Origin: Rhizosphaericola mali
GTDB taxonomy: Bacteria; Bacteroidota; Bacteroidia; Chitinophagales; Chitinophagaceae
Length of the DNA: 64,000 nucleotides
Reading direction: 5' to 3'
Assembly: GCF_004337365.2 (NCBI RefSeq)
Contig: NZ_CP044016.1
Coordinates: 4,445,507 to 4,509,506, forward strand
Of this stretch, positions 34,102-42,706 are shown in pieces. The notes beneath the pieces were generated by a model, which did no database searches, was not told the origin of the DNA, and saw only the letters and a program-made list of their open reading frames with translations. The position numbers and the translations under genes are program-made. Numbering within the stretch: position 1 is the stretch's first letter; every line of letters starts with the position of its first letter.

Positions 34102-35293
34102 AGATAAATCGGTAGAACTAAGAAAAATAAAAGCACGTATCAACTGGATGTGTGAGCATAAAATAAATGCCTTTTCACCAACGATTTCACCTGCGCCAAA
34201 GTCTGTCGCTAGAGGAGAAATAGAAAGCATTTTTGGAGGTTTGCGATATTTCTATGAAAGAGGTGTTCAAGACATTGTCGTACAGAAAAAATATATGGGT
34301 TCTTACTGTGATATTTATTTACATAAGGAGTTGGATGATACCTATTTTGTAAGTAGAAATGGCTACAAAATTGAGCATATCAATCTTACGGAAGCCAAAA
34401 TGGCTTGCGAAGAATTGCACAATCGTTTTGATTGGAATGATTTAGATGTAGTAATTATTCAAGCGGAATTAATGCCTTGGAATATTTTAGGAAAAGGGTT
34501 GATCGAAGCGGAGTACGAAGGATATTTTGAAGCGCATGAGACCAGATTGAACTATCTAAAAACGTCTGGCTTGTATGAAAAAATCCAACAAGTAAAAATG
34601 GATATTCCTTTTCAAAATTATTTAACGGACAAGTCCGAAATGAGTAACGGCGCTTTAAAGAAAAAATATCCAGCACATGTCATCCGTCAGTATAGTGCGT
34701 TAGAAAGCTTTCAGGCATTGAATCTCTCCAATTATGAAAAAGGCGTGGAAGTTTTTGGAAAGCAGGTGAATCATTTTGCTAAAGAAGATTACATTTATTT
34801 CAAACCTTTTAATATTTTGAAAAAAGTGTTTGCAGATGGACATGAAGAAATTCCAAATGATAACTCGACCTATAAATTGGTGAATGCCGATGAGATGAAA
34901 GCGTTTCATATAGATTCTATGGAATCATTGGAAAGGATTGCAAATGAGTTATACACTTGGTTTGAAACTTTAACGGACCATATGGAAGAAGGTATTGTTA
35001 TCAAACCTTTGAAAGCATTCGTTGCAAACTTACCTCCAGCCTTGAAAGTGAGGAACAACAACTATTTGACTATGATTTATGGTATTGATTTCATGGATAA
35101 TTTATCCAAGCAAATCAACAAACGAAATATTAAAGGCAAATTGGCCTGCTCAAAAAATGATTGGGCTATCAACTATAAATTGTTATCAGTGCCACACAAT
35201 GACATTCAAAAAGAGAATTATTATTATAAAAATCTAATGTTAGATCGGATTTTAGAAGAAGAAACAGAAAGCGCATTAGACCCAACTTTATAA
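34091..35293 (+). CDS. RNA ligase related to the ligase domain of bacterial Pnkp
   Basis: A ~400-residue covalent nucleotidyltransferase. The adenylated Lys should be in VVQKKYMGSY near residue 64-66 (KxxG form KYMG); other motifs are FVSRNGY (III), EGIVIKPLK (IV) near 300 and ALKVRN (V), followed by the Pnkp-specific tail NNYLTMIYGIDFMDN. In canonical Pnkp this domain is fused to kinase and phosphatase domains; here it is a separate gene overlapping hen1 by 11 bp and followed after 18 bp by the kinase gene. It would seal RNA breaks, probably in tRNA. The ATG at 34091 is preferred to the upstream TTG. Confidence 0.85.
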   Translation: MRTKDKSVELRKIKARINWMCEHKINAFSPTISPAPKSVARGEIESIFGGLRYFYERGVQDIVVQKKYMGSYCDIYLHKELDDTYFVSRNGYKIEHINLTEAKMACEELHNRFDWNDLDVVIIQAELMPWNILGKGLIEAEYEGYFEAHETRLNYLKTSGLYEKIQQVKMDIPFQNYLTDKSEMSNGALKKKYPAHVIRQYSALESFQALNLSNYEKGVEVFGKQVNHFAKEDYIYFKPFNILKKVFADGHEEIPNDNSTYKLVNADEMKAFHIDSMESLERIANELYTWFETLTDHMEEGIVIKPLKAFVANLPPALKVRNNNYLTMIYGIDFMDNLSKQINKRNIKGKLACSKNDWAINYKLLSVPHNDIQKENYYYKNLMLDRILEEETESALDPTL

Positions 35294-35311
35294 TAGAAAA
35301 ATGTATTTAAA

Positions 35312-36229
35312 ATGAGAAACAAAAATCCACAACTATTAATATTAATCGGTGCACCTGGGAGTGGAAAATCCACTTTTGCGAAATATCATATCCGCACCAA
35401 TCTCAATTGGGTAAGGGTTTGTAGAGATGATATGCGTTTAATGCAATTTTCACAATCCTTTCTTTCTGATGAAATGGAAGGATTGATTACCGATATGATT
35501 TATGCATCTACCGAGCAATTGCTAACAAAAAAAGTAAATGTAATCACTGATGCCACACATACAAAAGCAGATTTTTTGAATCAATACATTCATAGATTTG
35601 GACATTTGGCGGATATATCTTTCAAATTATTTGAAACGGACAAAAAAGAGTTGGCTTTACGCTGTACGCAAAGAGAAAAAGAAACGGGTAAATTTATTCC
35701 AGAAAAAGCCATCAATCATCATGTAAATGCATTGGAAGAATTGAAAAAGGAATTTGATTTTTCAACGCGTCCTCGTGCAAAATTCATCAATGAAATACGT
35801 CTTCAAGATGCATCTTTGCCAAAGGCCATCATTTGTGATTTGGATGGAACGCTTGCTTTGATGGACGATAGAAATCCTTTTGACGCAAGCAATTGTGAGC
35901 AAGATAGACTAAATGAAGCAGTAGCAGTGAGTTTGAATGCTTACGTAAAAGATGGATTTAAAATTTTGCTAGTGTCGGGCAGAGAAGATAAATACAAGCC
36001 ACAAACAGAGAATTTTTTAAAAAAATACCAGATCCTTTACGATGGATTGTGGATGCGACCCGAAGGCAATTACCAAAAAGATAGTATTATCAAAAAGCGC
36101 ATTTTCGAAACCGAAATTCAAGATAAATATTACGTTTCGCTCGTTTTGGATGATCGTGACCAAGTGGTAGAAATGTGGCGCAATGATTTAAAGTTACCTT
36201 GCTTTCAAGTTTTTTACGGCGCATTTTAA
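35312..36229 (+). CDS. T4-like polynucleotide 5'-kinase/3'-phosphatase
   Basis: A 305-residue two-domain end-healing enzyme. The kinase has a P-loop GAPGSGKST at residues 9-17, the RDDMR motif near 39 and CTQREKETG near 120. The C-terminal HAD phosphatase has CDLDGTLALMDDRNPFD near 175, LLVSGRED near 215 and LDDRDQVVEMWRND near 285. Domain order, length and motifs follow phage T4 Pnkp closely, whereas bacterial Pnkp uses a metallophosphatase. It converts 2',3'-cyclic phosphate/5'-OH ends to forms the neighbouring ligase can join. Last gene of the cassette. Confidence 0.93.
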   Translation: MRNKNPQLLILIGAPGSGKSTFAKYHIRTNLNWVRVCRDDMRLMQFSQSFLSDEMEGLITDMIYASTEQLLTKKVNVITDATHTKADFLNQYIHRFGHLADISFKLFETDKKELALRCTQREKETGKFIPEKAINHHVNALEELKKEFDFSTRPRAKFINEIRLQDASLPKAIICDLDGTLALMDDRNPFDASNCEQDRLNEAVAVSLNAYVKDGFKILLVSGREDKYKPQTENFLKKYQILYDGLWMRPEGNYQKDSIIKKRIFETEIQDKYYVSLVLDDRDQVVEMWRNDLKLPCFQVFYGAF

Positions 36230-36547
36230 GACGAGGGTTCAAATTCAATTAAGTGCTTGCGGATATTTAGAAAATAGCAAAATGATAAATCATTATGTTA
36301 ACTAAATGTTAAAACGTTCTATTTTCATTTGATTATTTTAAATTTTTAAATTGCCGCGATTGTTTCAATTTTGTCTAAATCTCCCTTTAAACAATTGATT
36401 AATAGTTTGAAAATATAATTTTTATATTTAAAAGCGAGTTTGTGTTCATATCAATAAATAATGTATTTCTTATCAGAGTGTACATATTATTTCTTTGTTA
36501 ACTATATTTGGCGTCGAATTTCAAATTATTTTAAATTTAAGAAATAG
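36230..36547. other. 318-bp intergenic region before the inositol phosphate synthase gene
   Basis: AT-rich. TATATTTG at 36503-36510 fits the -7 consensus 37 bp before the start codon, but no properly spaced -33 TTTG is seen. Nothing else is evident. Confidence 0.4.
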
Positions 36548-37756
36548 ATGAATCACAAGAATACAAAGATCAAAGTAGCGATTGTGGGATTGGGTAATTG
36601 TGCGAGTTCTTTGATACAAGGTGTGGAATACTATACCAAACATCCAGAAAAAAAATCTGGTTTGATGGCCGATAATATCGGTGGATTTACTGCAGAAAAC
36701 ATTGAATTTGAATGCGGATTTGATATTGATGCAAGAAAAATAGGTAAAACATTTAAAGAAGCAATGTTTGCAAAACCTAACTGTACGATTATCTTAAATG
36801 ATGATATTTCTACAGAGGCTCCTGTATATCCAGCGCCTGTTTTGGATGGTGTTTCTCCTTTGATGATGGCTTATCCAGAGGATCAAAGATTTGTGATTCA
36901 AAAAGATTTGATTAATACAGATACTTTGGATAAAGATGCAAAATTTAACCAAAATTTGGTCGATGAACATCGAACTGATATCATTGAAAAATTGAAAAAA
37001 CATGATGTAGAAGTTTTGATTAACTATCTACCTGTTGGTTCTCAAAAAGCAACTGAATTCTGGGCAGAGATTTGTATCGAGTTAGGCATTTCGTTTGTAA
37101 ACTGTATTCCGGTATTTATTGCGTCTGATCCAGTATGGGAAGCAAAATTTATCAATGCAGGTATTCCTTTGATAGGCGATGATATGAGAAGCCAATTTGG
37201 TGCGAGTATCTTATCTCAAATGTTGCAAGAATTAGCATTCGAACGTGGTCATCATGTAAAAGCACATATCCAAAGGAATGTTGGTGGTAACACAGACTTT
37301 TTGAATATGGAAGATAAAAATCGTTTAAAATCCAAGAAAATTTCGAAAGAAAATGTTATCCGTGCACAAAATGATATCAGAGGTATCTCTACAGAAGATA
37401 GTTTCTTACATGCGGGGCCTTCAGAATATATAGCTTTCTACGGTGATAATAAAGTAGCTAATTTCCGTTTGGAATTAGAAGGTTTCATGGGCGCTCCAGT
37501 AATTTTAGATGCACAACTTTCTGTACAAGATTCTCCTAACTCTGCGGGAGTGGTGATTGATGCGATTCGTTACGTATATGTTGCGAGAGAGATGGGACTG
37601 GTTGGTGCATTGAGAGGTCCATCAGCAGCTACGCAAAAAACGCCACCAGAACAAATGATGTTCAGTCATGCAATTGAAGAATGTCATGCTTTGGCAAAAC
37701 GTGAGTTGACGGCAACGACATCAAAACAATTAAAAAAGAAAGAGCCTGTAGCTTAA
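36548..37756 (+). CDS. ino1: myo-Inositol-1-phosphate synthase
   Basis: A 402-residue NAD-dependent enzyme that turns glucose 6-phosphate into inositol 1-phosphate. The N-terminal Rossmann motif VAIVGLGNCASSLIQG and the conserved LINYLPVGSQKAT, PLIGDDMRSQFGAS and RNVGGNTDFLN segments are present; length and motifs match the actinobacterial/Bacteroidota type. In Bacteroidota it supplies inositol phospholipids or sphingolipids. No phosphatidylinositol-phosphate synthase or phosphatase gene is next to it. It is monocistronic: a strong terminator follows directly. Confidence 0.94.
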   Translation: MNHKNTKIKVAIVGLGNCASSLIQGVEYYTKHPEKKSGLMADNIGGFTAENIEFECGFDIDARKIGKTFKEAMFAKPNCTIILNDDISTEAPVYPAPVLDGVSPLMMAYPEDQRFVIQKDLINTDTLDKDAKFNQNLVDEHRTDIIEKLKKHDVEVLINYLPVGSQKATEFWAEICIELGISFVNCIPVFIASDPVWEAKFINAGIPLIGDDMRSQFGASILSQMLQELAFERGHHVKAHIQRNVGGNTDFLNMEDKNRLKSKKISKENVIRAQNDIRGISTEDSFLHAGPSEYIAFYGDNKVANFRLELEGFMGAPVILDAQLSVQDSPNSAGVVIDAIRYVYVAREMGLVGALRGPSAATQKTPPEQMMFSHAIEECHALAKRELTATTSKQLKKKEPVA

Positions 37757-37777
37757 TCTTTTTAGGTAAATATTTTA

Positions 37778-37803
37778 AAAAGCTTCTCTTCGGAGGAGCT
37801 TTT
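37778..37803 (+). terminator. Rho-independent terminator after ino1
   Basis: Stem AAAAGCTTCTC / GAGGAGCTTTT (11 pairs, one G-T) with the stable loop TTCG, followed by CTGTTTTTT. Confidence 0.9.
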
Positions 37804-37922
37804 CTGTTTTTTATACGATTGTCATGTGAGTGTCTTTTCTTATATGTTTTTCCGCATTTCGTAAATAGGTGTCGAACTATAATGTTTTCTTTTGCGATTC
37901 ATTAAAATATTCTTAACAAATA

Positions 37923-40301
37923 ATGAAAAGACAATTCACTTTACTTCTAATTTTTAGTTTTCTAATAGGATTAAATTTTGCTTTCGCACAGACAGGAAAA
38001 AATACGATTGAAGGTGTGGTTCGCACTTCCGATGGTAAAAATGCGCAAGATGTAAAAGTTACCATTGATGGTACAGAAATAGAAAAAATAACGAACGAAA
38101 AAGGTCATTTTACTATCGATGGTCTTGCAGATGGTCGTTATAATATTATTATCAGTGCACCTGGCTCAATTGACATTACTAAAACAATTGACATAAATGG
38201 TGGAAATAAAATAACAACGGAATTTAAATTGGGAATTTCATTAGCACAATTGGATGAGGTAATAGTAAGCTCAACACGTTTTGGTAAAAATCGGCCATCT
38301 AGTACACTTCGTTTAAATGAACCATTATTACAAGTGCCGCAAGTTATTCAAGTAATAGGTGCCAATACGATGATTGCACAACAAGTAACGAGCGTAAGTG
38401 ATGGTTTATTAAAAGATATTCCAGGTGCTACAAGATTAGAGCATTGGGGTGATGTCTATGCCAGAGTAAATATGAGAGGATCTCGTGCTGCTGCATTTCG
38501 TAATGGAATGAATGTAACGTCTAACTGGGGTCCATTAACAGAGGATATGAGCTTTGTAGACAGAATCGAAGTAGTAAGAGGTCCTGCAGGTTTTATGATG
38601 TCTAATGGAGAACCTAGTGGTTTATATAATGTAGTAACTAAAAAACCTACAGGTATCACAAAAGGGAGCGCAGGTATTATGTTTGGAAGTTATGATTTAT
38701 ATCGTGCAACTGCTGATTTAGATGGACGTTTTGACTCTGCGGGTAAAGTTTTATATCGTTTCAACTTAATGGGACAAACAAAAAACTCCTTTCGACCATA
38801 TGAATACAACAATCGTTTTGCGATAGCTCCAGTTATTCAATATAATGTGGATGATCAAAATACTTTAACATTAGAATATATTTATCAACATGATAAAATG
38901 TCCAATTTGGGATCCTATTATATTTTCACAACAAAGGGGTACGGGGTTTATAATAGAGATTTTACGGAAACAAATCCTGAAATAGAGCCAACAAATATTG
39001 ACGAGCATAATGTTACGGTTAATTTTGTTCATAGATTTAATGATAATTGGAAATTGACGACTCAAGCATCGTATATGACTACTAAACAAGTTGGTAGCTC
39101 TATGTGGCTTGATTCTATCACTTCTGACGATAGAATTAGAAGAACGGTATCTATGTTTGACGCCATTAATACCATGAAATTTGGACAAATGTATTTAAAT
39201 GGTGAAGTAAAGACAGGCGCTGTAAATCATAGGATTTTGGCTGGTTTAGATTTGGGTGATAAAGAATTTTATGGAGCTTGGAATCAATCAAAAGAAATAG
39301 ACGCTAATAACGCTTTATTTGACCCAAATAATCCTAGTTATACTACTCCTTCAAATGGTTTACCCGTTTTTGATCGATCATTAAGTATTCAACAAATGGC
39401 AGGAATTTATGGGACAATTACCCAAAAATACTCAGGTCTTTATTTACAAGATGAACTAGGCTTTTTTGACAATGTATTTCGAGTGACACTTGCTGGTAGA
39501 TACACATCTGATAGAGAAGTTTCTTATGGTACGCCTACTTCTGGCAATAGATTTACACCAAGAGTTGGTTTAAGTGCGAGTTTGGATAAATGGACAAGTG
39601 TGTATGCATTATTTGACCAAACCTATGTTCCTCAAAGTGGAATAAGAAGAGATGGTCAAACGGTAAAACCTGTGACAGGAAACAATTTAGAATTCGGTTT
39701 CAAGAAAGATTGGGCAGAAGGAAAATGGGGATCAACTTTTTCCATTTACAGAATTTTGAAAAATAATCAAACCTCAAACGATCCTGCGAATACCCCGTCA
39801 GAAGTTTATGTCGTTCAATTTGGACAAACCAAAACACAAGGAATTGAATTTGATATACATGGTGAAGTATTGCCAGGATTTAACGTAATGGCTAACTATG
39901 CTCTAACCGATTCTAAAATAACAAAGGCGGATAGTAGTTCAGCTTCACAATTGACAATTGGAGATAAAGTTCCAGGGTATGCCAAACATGTAATTAATGG
40001 ATGGGGGAGTTATGAATTTCAAAAAGGATTTTTGAAGGGTTTCGGATTGAATCTAGCTTATAATTTTCAAGGGCACAGAACTACATGGTCTTGGTCTGGT
40101 GCATCTGGACAATTAGCATTGCCAGATTATATCAAGTTTGATGGTGGTTTGTTTTGGAAAAATGACAAAATGAGAATTACTGCCACTATGATGAATTTAA
40201 TGAATCGTTATCTATATTCTGGTGCATCTTATGGATCATATTATTATTATCAAGCTGAGGCTGGTCGTAATTTTAGATTAAGCCTGGATGTAAATTTTTA
40301 A
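37923..40301 (+). CDS. TonB-dependent siderophore receptor
   Basis: A 792-residue outer-membrane receptor with signal peptide (ending NFAFAQ). Domains in order: carboxypeptidase-D-like domain (IEGVVRTSDGKNAQDVKVTI), a TonB box-like DEVIVSS near residue 115, the plug (PQVIQVIGANTM, RVNMRGSRAAAFRNGM, RIEVVRGPAGFMMSNGEPSG) and a 22-strand barrel ending RNFRLSLDVNF. The RGPAG...GEPSG...NVVTKKP pattern is that of ferric siderophore receptors. The PepSY protein encoded after a terminator-like hairpin supports a role in ferric siderophore uptake. The siderophore is unknown; no Fur box was recognised. Confidence 0.92.
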   Translation: MKRQFTLLLIFSFLIGLNFAFAQTGKNTIEGVVRTSDGKNAQDVKVTIDGTEIEKITNEKGHFTIDGLADGRYNIIISAPGSIDITKTIDINGGNKITTEFKLGISLAQLDEVIVSSTRFGKNRPSSTLRLNEPLLQVPQVIQVIGANTMIAQQVTSVSDGLLKDIPGATRLEHWGDVYARVNMRGSRAAAFRNGMNVTSNWGPLTEDMSFVDRIEVVRGPAGFMMSNGEPSGLYNVVTKKPTGITKGSAGIMFGSYDLYRATADLDGRFDSAGKVLYRFNLMGQTKNSFRPYEYNNRFAIAPVIQYNVDDQNTLTLEYIYQHDKMSNLGSYYIFTTKGYGVYNRDFTETNPEIEPTNIDEHNVTVNFVHRFNDNWKLTTQASYMTTKQVGSSMWLDSITSDDRIRRTVSMFDAINTMKFGQMYLNGEVKTGAVNHRILAGLDLGDKEFYGAWNQSKEIDANNALFDPNNPSYTTPSNGLPVFDRSLSIQQMAGIYGTITQKYSGLYLQDELGFFDNVFRVTLAGRYTSDREVSYGTPTSGNRFTPRVGLSASLDKWTSVYALFDQTYVPQSGIRRDGQTVKPVTGNNLEFGFKKDWAEGKWGSTFSIYRILKNNQTSNDPANTPSEVYVVQFGQTKTQGIEFDIHGEVLPGFNVMANYALTDSKITKADSSSASQLTIGDKVPGYAKHVINGWGSYEFQKGFLKGFGLNLAYNFQGHRTTWSWSGASGQLALPDYIKFDGGLFWKNDKMRITATMMNLMNRYLYSGASYGSYYYYQAEAGRNFRLSLDVNF

Positions 40302-40326
40302 CAATTATAGCAAACAAAAAATGGAA

Positions 40327-40352
40327 AGGCATCTCCTGTCTAGGTGGTGCCT
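40327..40352 (+). terminator. Terminator-like hairpin after the siderophore receptor
   Basis: AGGCATC / GGTGCCT (7 pairs, one T-G) with a 12-base loop, followed by CTTTTT. The PepSY gene starts 27 bp later, so this may only reduce readthrough. Confidence 0.6.
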
Positions 40353-40378
40353 CTTTTTAATTTTGAGCCGTTTAGTAT

Positions 40379-41584
40379 ATGCAAAAGAAACAGGTTAAAA
40401 AACATAATCGATCTTTATTTTATCGTATATCGGCTTGGCTGCATTTGTGGCTTGGCTTGATTACTGGCATTATTGTAATTATCGTATGTCTTACGGGTTG
40501 CATCTGGTGTTTCAATGAAGAAATTACAGATCTATTAGATCCTCATGCAAAGATAGAAGCTCAAAATAGATCGGTTTTAGCCCCATCTCAATTAAACACT
40601 GCTATTAGAAAAAATTATTCAGAGTATAAATTACAGAGCTACTCCATGCGAGAAGGTAAGTCTATATTGGCTTATTTGAATCCAAATAAATCTTTGATTG
40701 TCAAAGATTCCACTATCGGGAATATGGAAGTCAAAATAAACCCTTACACTGGCGAAATTTTATCCGAAAAAAAATATACAAAAGGAGAGACGCCTTTTTT
40801 TAGATGGATTTTAAATGGACATCGTTTTTTGTGGGTAAGAAAAGGCGCTACTGGTAGAATCATTATTAACTACAGTATTTTGATATTTATTATTACACTA
40901 GTTACAGGTTTAGTTTTGTGGTGGCCCAAAAAATGGAACAAATCTACCAAGGATCGCTGTTTTAAAATTAAGTGGAATGGTACGGTAAAAAGGATCAACT
41001 ACGATTTGCATAACGTTTTGGGTTTTTATACGCTTTGTTTTTTATTGGTGATCGCTTGTACAGGCATTGTGTATGGGATTGATTGGTTTAGTAAATCCAC
41101 CTATTGGCTGACGACTGGTGGAAAAACAAATGATGAATATAAAAGATTAGAATCTGATTCCGCAGATTTGGGCAAATTTTATACTCCGGAAAAAGCGATG
41201 GATATCGCTTGGGAAAAGACGAAGAAACTCAATGCTGATGCAAAAGGTTTTTATATTGGAATGGCTGATACTACGAATCCCAAAGCAACCATTTTTATTA
41301 CTTTTTATCCATCTAAAGGCAAATTTTACGATAATCGAAATTATATTTTTGACCAAAATAATCTTAAACAATTAGTGCAGCCAAGTATTTATGGTACGCC
41401 TTACGAGCAAGGAAACCCTGGCGAAAAATTACGCAAATTGAACTATGATCTTCATGTGGGTAGTGTATTGGGATTGCCTGGGAAATTTCTTGCTTTTGGT
41501 TCTTCGTTGATTGGTGCTTCTTTGCCTATAACTGGATTTATCGTTTGGTGGGGAAAGAAAAAGAAAAGCAAAAAGAAAAAATAA
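40379..41584 (+). CDS. PepSY-associated transmembrane protein (PiuB-like, iron-uptake reductase candidate)
   Basis: A 401-residue inner-membrane protein with four transmembrane segments: near residues 17-40 (WLHLWLGLITGIIVIIVCLTG), 160-180, 210-235 and 365-385. The LHLWLGL and LNYDLHVGSVLGLPGK motifs and two periplasmic PepSY-like regions are typical; His residues in HLW, HRFLW and DLHN/DLHV may bind heme. Family members stand beside siderophore receptors and are thought to reduce or release iron from siderophores. The Lys-rich tail (KKKKSKKKK) is cytoplasmic. Confidence 0.88.
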   Translation: MQKKQVKKHNRSLFYRISAWLHLWLGLITGIIVIIVCLTGCIWCFNEEITDLLDPHAKIEAQNRSVLAPSQLNTAIRKNYSEYKLQSYSMREGKSILAYLNPNKSLIVKDSTIGNMEVKINPYTGEILSEKKYTKGETPFFRWILNGHRFLWVRKGATGRIIINYSILIFIITLVTGLVLWWPKKWNKSTKDRCFKIKWNGTVKRINYDLHNVLGFYTLCFLLVIACTGIVYGIDWFSKSTYWLTTGGKTNDEYKRLESDSADLGKFYTPEKAMDIAWEKTKKLNADAKGFYIGMADTTNPKATIFITFYPSKGKFYDNRNYIFDQNNLKQLVQPSIYGTPYEQGNPGEKLRKLNYDLHVGSVLGLPGKFLAFGSSLIGASLPITGFIVWWGKKKKSKKKK

Positions 41585-41587
41585 CGA

Positions 41588-42553
41588 TTATTCCATCTGG
41601 TTTTTCATTTGTTGTAAATACGTTTTCAATGGAGGCAATTGCATCGATTTACGCAAACTATCAAGATGTTTGGTATTTTCAATAGGCCATAATTCATGAA
41701 CTTGCACAACTTTTCCATTTTGATACTTTTTTACGTAGTGAAATTGTGTCCCGTAACGCTGCTTTTTGTTCTCGTGTACTAATATCCGGTCAGTTAATAA
41801 AGCATAATTGCTAGGATTACAATCATCGTTTTTTAACGCAATTTTCATCGCAGACCACATTCTTTTTTGAAATTCAAAATCGAAATCTGCATGTTGCACC
41901 ATCACCCATACAATATCTGCACCCATAATGCCCACCTCTTTAGGTCCTAAATAGCCATATTGGGAAATATATTTATCTAAACTGTCTTTATTTTCCACAA
42001 AAGTGTTGTTTTTCAAATTTTCGATGGAAGCATTTGAATTACTAGCATAAGCAAATGAATATTTATTTCTAAAAAATTGAATGTATTGATACTTCTGATC
42101 TACGTAAAGCATCCATAATAGTTGGCGCATAATTGATGGATATTTGACTTGGGTAGCTTCGCAAAAAATATTGAAATTTTGTTTTATTTTTTCACGTATT
42201 TGTGGATATTCTTTATTCAATTTTATCTTATTCCAATATGAATCATTTTCAAAAATCACTTCTTTGAAAAAGAATTGTGAATCTGCCATATTTTTTAATA
42301 AATCGAATGCGGTCTGCAAACTATCTGCTTCAAGATAATTTTGTATTTGATTTAAATAGGTATCTTCCCAATAAGTATTCATGACTTTTTTGTATTCACT
42401 AATTGAGTTTATTGGTTGATTCAAAAAATAAAAGCTATCTCCTTTTTGAATAATTTTTAATTTATCTGCCAGCAAATCAACAATATGTTTACGCTGACTA
42501 AAAAGAACATTGTTTAGAAACAATACTAAGAAGGTGTAAATAAATATTTTCAT
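41588..42553 (-). CDS. DUF6624-like secreted protein
   Basis: A 321-residue protein with a signal peptide (MKIFIYTFLVLFLNNVLFSQ). The C-terminal half carries GIMGADIVWVMVQHADFDFE, then LLTDRILVHENKKQRYGTQF, a combination I associate with DUF6624 proteins of Bacteroidota; their function is unknown. The N-terminal half is helical and charged. It converges with the PepSY gene, with only 3 bp between their stops, and no functional link is implied. Confidence 0.6.
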   Translation of the reverse strand: MKIFIYTFLVLFLNNVLFSQRKHIVDLLADKLKIIQKGDSFYFLNQPINSISEYKKVMNTYWEDTYLNQIQNYLEADSLQTAFDLLKNMADSQFFFKEVIFENDSYWNKIKLNKEYPQIREKIKQNFNIFCEATQVKYPSIMRQLLWMLYVDQKYQYIQFFRNKYSFAYASNSNASIENLKNNTFVENKDSLDKYISQYGYLGPKEVGIMGADIVWVMVQHADFDFEFQKRMWSAMKIALKNDDCNPSNYALLTDRILVHENKKQRYGTQFHYVKKYQNGKVVQVHELWPIENTKHLDSLRKSMQLPPLKTYLQQMKNQME

Positions 42554-42654
42554 AACGTCATTAAGGAAATTCTTGCTTTAAAAATATACATTTTTGAAAA
42601 GTAAGTTTCTGAGGAAATGATAAAAAATATATAAATCCAATTCCTACACACATG

Positions 42655-42686
42655 AAAAAGGGCATTCAAATCTGAATGCCCTTTTT
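42655..42686 (-). terminator. Strong terminator after gldJ
   Basis: Perfect 14-bp stem AAAAAGGGCATTCA / TGAATGCCCTTTTT with a 4-base loop. It lies 20 bp beyond the gldJ stop on the minus strand. Confidence 0.9.
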
Positions 42687-42706
42687 CAAAATATATTGCG
42701 AAGTAA

